DNA from: Phycisphaeraceae bacterium
Lineage (GTDB): Bacteria > Planctomycetota > Phycisphaerae > Phycisphaerales > Phycisphaeraceae
Length of the DNA stretch: 11,910 nucleotides
Assembly (NCBI GenBank): GCA_029260695.1
Contig: JAJDCT010000142.1
Coordinates: forward strand, 1 to 11,910
Direction: 5' to 3'
Part shown: positions 1 to 4,675 of the stretch, in pieces
How positions within the stretch are numbered: position 1 is the first letter of the stretch
How the letters are laid out: each line of letters starts with the position of its first letter
The notes under the pieces: model-generated
The model's input: only the letters and a program-made list of their open reading frames with translations
Told to the model about the DNA's origin: nothing
Databases searched by the model: none
Program-made: the position numbers and the translations under genes

Positions 1-333
1 CCGGGCGCACTGGGTCTCACTGCCGCCCTCGATCTCAAGCATCCGTGATTTTTCCAGCTTCGCCAGCCTGGGGTTTGCCAGGTAGAACGGGATCGCGATC
101 CCCGGCACGCCGTCGGGGCTGAACCACTCGCTGGAAAGCCATACGTGTGGACGGAACCCGATCCCCTTGCGCTGCAACTCGTCGTGTAGGCGTTTTACCC
201 GTCGCTTTAATGGGGGGCGGTCTGCGGACAAGCCCAAGTCACACATGCGTAGATCGAGCAACGTCTCGTCGTCCATGTGAGACAGACGCCGTGTTGTCAC
301 CTTGCTTTTGGGCTTCACCGACATCGCAGCCAT
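1..333 (-). CDS. Putative zinc-binding metallopeptidase, N-terminal part (runs off the left edge)
   Basis: An open frame on the minus strand continues through the left edge, giving about 111 residues. The sequence contains VWLSSEWFSPDGVPGIAIPF followed by YLANPRLAKLEKSRMLEIEGG. I recognise this block as the conserved N-terminal region of the 'putative zinc-binding metallopeptidase' family, whose HExxH-type site lies just downstream and is therefore outside the window. The protease assignment rests on family resemblance; no catalytic residue is visible. A basic, helical stretch (PPLKRRVKRLHDELQRKG) precedes the block. There is no signal peptide, so it is probably cytosolic. Start codon: two in-frame ATGs lie nine bases apart (333 and 324). 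The upstream GGGG favours 333 slightly, but neither has a convincing Shine-Dalgarno. The frame stays open upstream to about 501, with only a TTG at 360 as a further start. The next gene upstream on the same strand is 215 bases away. Confidence 0.65.
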   Translation of the reverse strand, partial: MAAMSVKPKSKVTTRRLSHMDDETLLDLRMCDLGLSADRPPLKRRVKRLHDELQRKGIGFRPHVWLSSEWFSPDGVPGIAIPFYLANPRLAKLEKSRMLEIEGGSETQCAR

Positions 334-548
334 CCCGATCCCCGGCCCTGTATGATCCAACGGCGAAAAGAGGTGCCCGCCGTGCCGGGGAAGATCATAT
401 TCGAGGACAGCTGGGCGTGCAGGCCCATTGGGCCAACGCGCGCACTTACGACCCGCCGCTAACCGGCAAGCCTGTGTGCTGCTGGCCGTGTTAATCTGCG
501 ATTACAAACGTGGGCTACTCAGACATTGGGGATTAGTTAGAAATCGAA

Positions 549-962
549 TCAGACCATGGCCTGGAGTTTCTTCGCGGTCTGTGGGAGGCCCAGTTCATTC
601 TTGCCAAAGCCCGGCAAGGCACCGGCTTGAACCGCCTTGGCCTGGGCGTCGGGGTAGTTGGAGATCAACATCATGCGTGGTGAGACGTCCCGGTTTGAGA
701 GCTCGGTGATCAGGTCGACGCCTGAGCTCGTGCCGAAACGCCCGTCCAGCACCCGGTTGACCAGCAGCAGCGCATCCGGCCCCGCGTGCTGGTCCAGTCC
801 TGCGGTGTTGTGGACCGACTCGATAGCCATGCCCGGCAGCGCCGCAGCAACCGCCCGGCTGATCGATCCCTGGTCAAAGCCACAATGCCCGACGAGAACC
901 ACCTTTGAAATCGCTGCACGACCCTCTTCCCTGTTCAGATCCGCAGATTGTTGATTCGTCAT
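549..962 (-). CDS. Degenerate receiver-domain (pseudo-receiver) protein, single domain
   Basis: This 137-residue protein has the order of a response-regulator receiver fold but lacks its phosphorylation chemistry. Beta-1 is KVVLVGHCG (residues 20-28), where the usual acidic pair is replaced by Gly-His. Beta-3 is DALLLVNRVLDG (63-74), with Asn69 where the phospho-acceptor Asp normally sits. Beta-4 is MMLISNYPDAQ (97-107), with Ser101 in the switch Thr/Ser place. The beta-5 region AGALPGFGKNEL (113-124) keeps the conserved Lys121. No output domain follows. I infer a phosphorylation-independent protein-interaction module, perhaps an adaptor for a kinase or transcription complex. A redox or ligand role for His26/Cys27 cannot be excluded. 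The ATG is preceded by a purine-rich GAGAAGAGAA, an acceptable though close ribosome site. It lies 260 bases downstream of the SirB1-like gene, so it probably has its own promoter. Functional confidence is limited to the fold. Confidence 0.7.
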   Translation of the reverse strand: MTNQQSADLNREEGRAAISKVVLVGHCGFDQGSISRAVAAALPGMAIESVHNTAGLDQHAGPDALLLVNRVLDGRFGTSSGVDLITELSNRDVSPRMMLISNYPDAQAKAVQAGALPGFGKNELGLPQTAKKLQAMV

Positions 963-1087
963 ATTCTCTTCTCACATAAGTAGATATTGAAAATTACAGG
1001 ACCCCCCATCTTAACCCGTGGGAAAAAATGTTACATAGATTGGATGGTATTGGAATAACCCCTGGGAGCTTGTGATTATGCCATCAG

Positions 1088-1165
1088 CCCGGGAAATAAT
1101 TCCGGGTTCCTGAATTGCCACCCCCCTCAGGTCCGCACGAGGAAACCCCCATCCTCTGCGGACCT
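1088..1165. other. Two stem-loops in the 260-base gap between minus-strand genes
   Basis: The larger stem (1129-1165) pairs AGGTCCGCA with TGCGGACCT (9 bp), then GAGGA with TCCTC (5 bp) across a single bulged C, closing an eight-base loop. On the plus strand it is followed by CTTTTA, a weak U-tract. On the minus strand, where both neighbouring genes lie, it is followed by GAGGGGGG and has no U-tract. A second stem (1088-1106) pairs CCCGGGA with TTCCGGG (one G-T pair) around AATAA. As seen from the SirB1-like gene these sit 58-135 bases after its stop, so they may stabilise or end that transcript, or form the 5' leader of the receiver-like gene. No known riboswitch or small RNA consensus was recognised. 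The rest of 963-1222 shows no convincing gene. Confidence 0.5.
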
Positions 1166-1222
1166 CTTTTATGCGCGCTGCCAGCTCGTATGCCCGTGTC
1201 TGCCACCACCGCCGGTTAACGG

Positions 1223-1936
1223 TCACACTCCCGTGCTGTGTTCCAGGACGAGCTCTCGCATCTCCAGCATGGCGGCGACGTCGTCCTGCTGGCCGAGGCG
1301 ATCAAACATGCCCATGAGGTTTTGGATGATTCGTAAGAGCCACTGCTGATGGCTCGCCGGGGACAGCGGGTCAGCAGGCATCGGTGCGTCGCCAAGAGAT
1401 TCCCGACAAAGCGCCAACGCTTCGTCGGGTGTGAGCATTCGGCCGCCACCAAAGGGGTCGATGATGGTGACCGCCCGGACGGCCTGGTCAGTCGCCGAGC
1501 CATCGATGCCGACCATGAAGTGGCCCGGGGCGTTGATCCCGAAAACCGGGACGCCTAATGGATCGACCACACACTTGTAGATCAACGACAAGGTGATCGG
1601 CAGCCCCCTGCCGGTCCGCAGCACGACCGGGAGGTAGCTGTTTCGTGGGTTGTGGTAGTCCCCCCGGTTGCCTTTGAATCCGCGTTCCTCGAACAGGATG
1701 TCGTGTGCGTGTGCCATCACAGCACGGGGATGGATACTCTTGATGCGCCGATCGATCTTGGCGGTCAGCTCGTGGATCTGAGATTCGACCGTGTCGGGGT
1801 CCGCCTGCTCCATCTGGTGCATCGACACAGCCACCGCGGAACGCAACAGGCCCCTGGTGGTATCCAATGCCGGCAGGTGCTCCGCCAGGCAGGTAAATGC
1901 ACGCTTGTTGCAGTGGCTTGGGTGGGGGGTAACCAT
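1223..1936 (-). CDS. SirB1/transglutaminase-like family protein
   Basis: This 237-residue cytosolic protein matches the SirB1 N-terminal (Transglut_core2-type) fold. The diagnostic blocks are GFKGNRGDYHNPRNSYL (86-102), then RTGRGLPITLSLIYK (108-121), LGVPVFGINAPGHFMVGID (127-145) and IIDPFGGG (158-165). In this family the first block introduces the core, the hydroxyl-rich helix sits where true transglutaminases carry the catalytic Cys, and the PGHF His139 is conserved. No Cys is present at PITLS, so classical transglutaminase chemistry is unlikely. The biochemical role of the family is not established. The C-terminal 45 residues (HQQWLLRIIQNLMGMFDRLG and following) look like a TPR-type helical pair. 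Start: an ATG at 1942 has GAGG directly abutting it, whereas the in-frame ATG at 1936 has GAGG six bases upstream, so 1936 is preferred. The gene is divergent from the FKBP gene. Confidence 0.85.
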   Translation of the reverse strand: MVTPHPSHCNKRAFTCLAEHLPALDTTRGLLRSAVAVSMHQMEQADPDTVESQIHELTAKIDRRIKSIHPRAVMAHAHDILFEERGFKGNRGDYHNPRNSYLPVVLRTGRGLPITLSLIYKCVVDPLGVPVFGINAPGHFMVGIDGSATDQAVRAVTIIDPFGGGRMLTPDEALALCRESLGDAPMPADPLSPASHQQWLLRIIQNLMGMFDRLGQQDDVAAMLEMRELVLEHSTGV

Positions 1937-1942
1937 CTCCAT

Positions 1943-1946
1943 CCTC
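1943..1946 (-). promoter_or_regulatory. Shine-Dalgarno deciding the start of the SirB1-like gene
   Basis: GAGG on the minus strand lies six bases before the ATG at 1936 but touches the in-frame ATG at 1942. Normal spacing selects the downstream start. Confidence 0.5.
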
Positions 1947-2121
1947 GATCAGAAACCACGATACGTAGCAGGACCCATTTCCCCCAAAACAGAGCGACGC
2001 GCGAGGTCGGGGTTTATTCCCATAGGCGCGGGCGTGATTAAATCAGCAAGACTCACAGGCAGCCGCGCATCGACGGGCCTATCTTACCCTGTCCGGCGGT
2101 ACGGTGTGGTGATACATCGAA

Positions 2122-2150
2122 ACGACACCGCCATGAGCATCCGCTATCAT
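2122..2150 (+). promoter_or_regulatory. Candidate promoter of the FKBP gene
   Basis: ACGACA (2122-2127, four of six matches to TTGACA), a 17-base spacer, then TATCAT (2145-2150). This predicts initiation near 2157 and a leader of about 58 bases. A second, closer -10-like box, TAATAT (2198-2203), lies 11 bases before the ATG and could give a very short leader instead. Both are pattern matches only. Confidence 0.4.
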
Positions 2151-2214
2151 GCCCGGGCTAACAGGCCGTGGATTACGGCGGTAGAACTCCCCTTATCTAA
2201 TATGGAATTGTCTG

Positions 2215-3003
2215 ATGAACCTCGTGACCCCTCTGCGTATGACCGCCCTGTGCCTGCTCGCCCTCGCGTTGCCCACCTCGGCGACGGCGGAGGATCTAGC
2301 CGCCTCGACTCAGCCCGAAACGACCACCCAATCCGAGGCAGGCACTGAATCCGAGGCTGCGACAGAGCCCGGTGAAGCGGCGTTCGAACTTGATCTCCCC
2401 GCTGTAGCCAGCAAAGAAGATGTCAGCTTCTCGATCGGCTTCACCATTGGCACGGATATGGCTCAGAGTGGTATCGACATCGACGCAGACCAACTCGCAG
2501 AGGGCATGCGTGCAGGCTTCGGGTTAGATCAGGCCCGGCTCACGCCAGACGAGATCGCCCAATGCCTGTTCAGCTTCCAGATGCAGATGCAGCAACAGCA
2601 CTTCGCCTCCGCCCAGGAGAACCTCGATCGCGGACTGGCCTACCTGAGTCAAAACGCTGAACAGGAAGGCGTGACCGTGACCGAAAGCGGGCTGCAGTAC
2701 CGGGTGATCAACTCGGGCGAAGGCCCAAGTCCCTCGATCGACGACGTGGTTGCCGCCCGGTACCGCGGCGCCCTGATTGATGGCACGGAGTTTGACAGCT
2801 CACCAGGCGAGGAGCCCGTACCATTTCCGGTTGCGCGTGTGATCCCCGGCTGGATCGAAGCCCTGCAACTGATGAAGGTCGGCGACAAATGGGAACTGGT
2901 GATCCCAGCAAACCTGGCGTACGGCGAGGCCGGCAACCCCCAGGGGAAGATCGGCCCCAATGAAGCGTTGGTCTTCGAGATCGAGCTGGTCGAAATCAAA
3001 TAA
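2215..3003 (+). CDS. Exported FKBP-type peptidyl-prolyl cis-trans isomerase (FkpA/Mip-like)
   Basis: This 262-residue protein isomerises Xaa-Pro bonds outside the cytoplasmic membrane, as inferred from its family and export signal. Residues 1-25 form a signal peptide: MNLVTPLR, the hydrophobic core TALCLLALALP, and TSATA before a likely cut at Ala25/Glu26. An acidic Ser/Thr/Glu-rich linker (26-58) follows, then an FKBP_N-type helical dimerisation region (about 66-160) with a long Gln-rich helix (QMQMQQQHFASAQENL). The FKBP catalytic domain covers about 160-262. Expected active-site residues are present: Tyr183, Phe193-Asp194, VIPGW (209-213) with Trp213, Tyr236 in AYGE, and Phe254. The architecture and length fit FkpA/Mip-type foldases. 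No clear Shine-Dalgarno precedes the ATG (GGA is ten bases away). An internal ATG (Met9) would shorten the n-region of the signal. The hydrolase gene follows 96 bases downstream on the same strand, and no U-tract terminator separates them. Confidence 0.92.
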   Translation: MNLVTPLRMTALCLLALALPTSATAEDLAASTQPETTTQSEAGTESEAATEPGEAAFELDLPAVASKEDVSFSIGFTIGTDMAQSGIDIDADQLAEGMRAGFGLDQARLTPDEIAQCLFSFQMQMQQQHFASAQENLDRGLAYLSQNAEQEGVTVTESGLQYRVINSGEGPSPSIDDVVAARYRGALIDGTEFDSSPGEEPVPFPVARVIPGWIEALQLMKVGDKWELVIPANLAYGEAGNPQGKIGPNEALVFEIELVEIK

Positions 3004-3088
3004 GACTCAGGGGCATCAACCAAGCAGCGTCGGAAAACCCCCGGACTACCACGGGCAAACTCTGGCCACACCAGCTGACAGGCAGCCC

Positions 3089-3094
3089 GGGAGG
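3089..3094 (+). promoter_or_regulatory. Shine-Dalgarno GGGAGG deciding the hydrolase start
   Basis: GGGAGG ends five bases before the GTG at 3100. It overlaps the alternative in-frame GTG at 3094, which therefore cannot be read from this site. Confidence 0.55.
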
Positions 3095-3099
3095 TGATC

Positions 3100-3816
3100 G
3101 TGAAACGCTACATCCCCGCGCGGATCATCCTGTTCCCCGGACTCGGTGCGGACCTCAGGATGTTCGACCGGCAGAAGCGCACCTTCGGCGGCGACCTGGA
3201 ATGCCCGGACTGGCTGACGCACAAACCCCACGAAGGCTTTGATGATTACACCCGTCGGTGGGCGGGTCTGCTTGAGAACGATCCCGGCGATAATCGGCCG
3301 GTGTTCCTCGGTGGCGTTTCCTTCGGCGGGATGGTCGCCATGCAGATGGCACGGCACCTTAAGCCTGCCGCGGTGATCCTCATCGGTAGCTGCCGGTCAC
3401 GCAACGCCAAACCGCCGCGCTGGCAGACGGCCAGGCGGATCGGTGACATGATCCCGGACAGATTATTTGGCCGACGTGTCCTCGCTGCGGCGGCGAGGTG
3501 GGTTTCGGTGCTGGATGGTCTGGACGATGAGCACCGCTCGCTGCTGGTGGCCATGGCGGCCGACTCCGACCCGCAACGCATCCGCTGGTCCGGACACGCC
3601 TGTGCTGCGTGGGATCTCGACAGCACGGGCATGCCCGGGTTCCCAGCGGTCCATCAGATCCACGGCCGACACGACGCGGTCATCCCGCTACATCCGGGCG
3701 ACCCCGACGTCGTCATCCCTGACGGCAGGCACCTCATACACTTCTCCCATCCGCACACCGTTAATCAATTCATCATGGACGTGATCCGCCGACACGCAGG
3801 CGATCCTGGTTATTAG
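3100..3816 (+). CDS. Alpha/beta hydrolase of unknown substrate
   Basis: This 238-residue cytosolic protein has a complete alpha/beta-hydrolase catalytic set. The N-terminal strand and oxyanion region is RIILFPGLGADLRMF (8-22). The nucleophile elbow is GVSFGG (72-77) with Ser74, the acid is Asp192 in IHGRHDAVIP (187-196), and the base is His211 in DGRHLIHFSHP (208-218). The final block, His-Leu-Ile followed by an amphipathic helix with VNQFI, is typical of small esterase-like members. The family covers esterases, lipases, thioesterases and C-C hydrolases, and nothing here fixes the substrate. No signal peptide or membrane segment is seen. The GTG start at 3100 is chosen because GGGAGG lies five bases upstream; a GTG at 3094 would add two residues. 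Lying 96 bases after the FKBP gene, it could be cotranscribed, and it is followed directly by a strong stem-loop. Confidence 0.85.
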   Translation: MKRYIPARIILFPGLGADLRMFDRQKRTFGGDLECPDWLTHKPHEGFDDYTRRWAGLLENDPGDNRPVFLGGVSFGGMVAMQMARHLKPAAVILIGSCRSRNAKPPRWQTARRIGDMIPDRLFGRRVLAAAARWVSVLDGLDDEHRSLLVAMAADSDPQRIRWSGHACAAWDLDSTGMPGFPAVHQIHGRHDAVIPLHPGDPDVVIPDGRHLIHFSHPHTVNQFIMDVIRRHAGDPGY

Positions 3817-3818
3817 CT

Positions 3819-3856
3819 ACGCGGGCGCGCCACCCCTCCAATGGCGCGCCTCGCGT
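3819..3856 (+). terminator. GC-rich stem-loop after the hydrolase gene
   Basis: ACGCG + GGCGCGCCA pairs with TGGCGCGCC + CGCGT: 9 bp and 5 bp perfect stems separated by one bulged T, around a nine-base loop. It begins three bases after the stop codon. There is no U-tract after it (GTAACACC follows), so it may act as a 3'-end protector or a non-canonical terminator. Each arm contains the palindromic octamer GGCGCGCC. Confidence 0.5.
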
Positions 3857-3888
3857 GTAACACCCCGGCCTCTTCCTCTGGCATCAGG

Positions 3889-3918
3889 CTGCCAACACAA
3901 CAGGGGCGCAGCTACACT
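3889..3918 (+). promoter_or_regulatory. Promoter-like sequence with no credible downstream gene
   Basis: CTGCCA (3889-3894, four of six matches to TTGACA), an 18-base spacer and TACACT (3913-3918). An ATG follows ten bases later at 3929. The frame from that ATG runs into the antisense strand of hspQ and does not look like a real protein. The box is the same TACACT seen before two genes at the right end of the window. Confidence 0.35.
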
Positions 3919-4018
3919 GCTGGACACCATGCGCGCCTATCCCGTGGTGTTTCAATTAATAATTAGACCTGGGTCCGCCTCAAAAGAATTCAAATCAGAA
4001 ACATCAAACAAAGGCAAA

Positions 4019-4462
4019 TTAAGCCTCAAATGTGGGCCAAGGCTCCGCGTTTCGGCGGTAGCCCAGGGTGTCGATTCCTTCAAAGAAGTGCTGGATCAAC
4101 GGGTGGTCGATCTGCCCGCCGGTCGCGTCGGCTATCAGGTTTTCCTGAGCCGCGTAGGTGTTGATCGTCGAGCCATGCACGAGGACGTGGTACCAGGGCT
4201 GGTCACGGTCGGGGTGAGATGGGTTGGCGTGGTACCAGTCGTCATCGGCGTGGCAGCTCATGTCGAAATCCACGACCACACCGCGGTACCCGTATCGCCT
4301 GTGCCTGACGAGGGTGCCGGGCATAAATAGAGGCAATTCATCGGGGAAATAATCGGGAACCTCAAACTGCCCGCTGTCGTCTTGCGGTTCGCTCCACGGA
4401 TCGTTATTAGGATCGTGGTCCGGGTCGTAGTCGGGGGCTGGATTTGAATCGGAGTTGAACAT
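4019..4462 (-). CDS. hspQ: HspQ / YccV-like hemimethylated-DNA-binding family protein
   Basis: Residues 46-141 of this 147-residue protein match the YccV-like domain. Key blocks are FMPGTLVRHRRYGYRGVVVD (46-65), FDMSCHADDDWYHAN (66-80), QPWYHVLVHGS (88-98), TYAAQENL (102-109) and DHPLIQHFF (119-127). E. coli HspQ is a heat-shock protein reported to bind hemimethylated oriC DNA and to act as a specificity factor for Lon; the role here is inferred from the family. The E. coli protein is about 105 residues. The extra length here is a 45-residue acidic N-terminal tail rich in Asp-Pro pairs (DYDPDHDPNNDPW), probably disordered. The start at 4462 is fixed by AAGGAG seven bases upstream; an in-frame ATG at 4483 would place that site inside the gene. 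The region on both sides is strongly AT-rich compared with the rest of the window. Confidence 0.9.
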   Translation of the reverse strand: MFNSDSNPAPDYDPDHDPNNDPWSEPQDDSGQFEVPDYFPDELPLFMPGTLVRHRRYGYRGVVVDFDMSCHADDDWYHANPSHPDRDQPWYHVLVHGSTINTYAAQENLIADATGGQIDHPLIQHFFEGIDTLGYRRNAEPWPTFEA

Positions 4463-4469
4463 GGCTTCA

Positions 4470-4475
4470 CTCCTT
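4470..4475 (-). promoter_or_regulatory. Strong Shine-Dalgarno AAGGAG of hspQ
   Basis: AAGGAG on the minus strand ends seven bases before the ATG at 4462. It is the best ribosome site in the window and selects this start over the in-frame ATG at 4483. Confidence 0.75.
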
Positions 4476-4494
4476 AGATGCAACTCTCACCTTT

Positions 4495-4500
4495 ATGATA
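4495..4500 (-). promoter_or_regulatory. Candidate -10 box of hspQ
   Basis: TATCAT on the minus strand, 32 bases before the ATG, would give a leader of about 25 bases that contains the ribosome site. The -35 position (ATCGCT at 17-base spacing) does not match consensus, so the promoter may need an activator or an alternative sigma factor. Confidence 0.3.
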
Positions 4501-4505
4501 CGCAC

Positions 4506-4538
4506 AGATTAGTGAAAAGCGATAGAGATGAGTGAAAA
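4506..4538. repeat. Tandem 13-base direct repeat upstream of hspQ
   Basis: AGATTAGTGAAAA (4506-4518) and AGATGAGTGAAAA (4526-4538) on the plus strand match at 12 of 13 positions. Their starts are 20 bases apart, about two helical turns. They straddle the -35 region of the candidate hspQ promoter, as expected for an operator or activator site read by a dimer. Confidence 0.65.
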
Positions 4539-4567
4539 ATCAATCAAGAAGTCATAAGAGCAACTTG

Positions 4568-4585
4568 CTTGCATGTACATACAAG
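4568..4585. repeat. 18-base near-perfect palindrome upstream of hspQ
   Basis: CTTGCATGTACATACAAG is symmetric about TGTACA, with eight of nine base pairs matching (only positions 4572/4581 differ). It lies about 105 bases before the hspQ start codon and in the non-coding gap after the WG-repeat gene. It is a candidate dimeric regulator site. Confidence 0.45.
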
Positions 4586-4675
4586 TACGCTTAACACATT
4601 TAGTTAGATCAGCTCGCCATTAAACCCATTAACCGTGTTGGAGCAGAATAACTGTAACAAGAAAGATCGCGTGTG

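Noticed and set aside
422..434. Inverted repeat GGCCCATTGGGCC
   Set aside because: A one-base loop cannot form a hairpin and the 13-base symmetric string in a GC-rich gap is not convincing as an operator without further copies.
147..709. Overlapping plus-strand open frames of 61-115 residues
   Set aside because: They lie opposite the metallopeptidase and receiver-like genes or span the gap between them. Their products are low-complexity Arg/Pro/Cys-rich with no family resemblance, typical of shadows in GC-rich DNA.
1011..1226. 71-residue minus-strand frame overlapping the SirB1-like stop codon (GTGA)
   Set aside because: The overlap suggests coupling, but the frame runs through both stem-loops, shows no recognisable motif and has no good ribosome site. 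A structured non-coding gap explains it better.
1791..2348. 185-residue plus-strand frame ahead of and overlapping the FKBP gene
   Set aside because: It is antisense to the SirB1-like gene and then out of frame with the FKBP signal peptide; the sequence is not protein-like.
3929..4330. 133-residue plus-strand frame opposite hspQ
   Set aside because: Most of it is the complement of the well-supported HspQ domain. Only the promoter-like sequence before it is of interest, and is reported as such.
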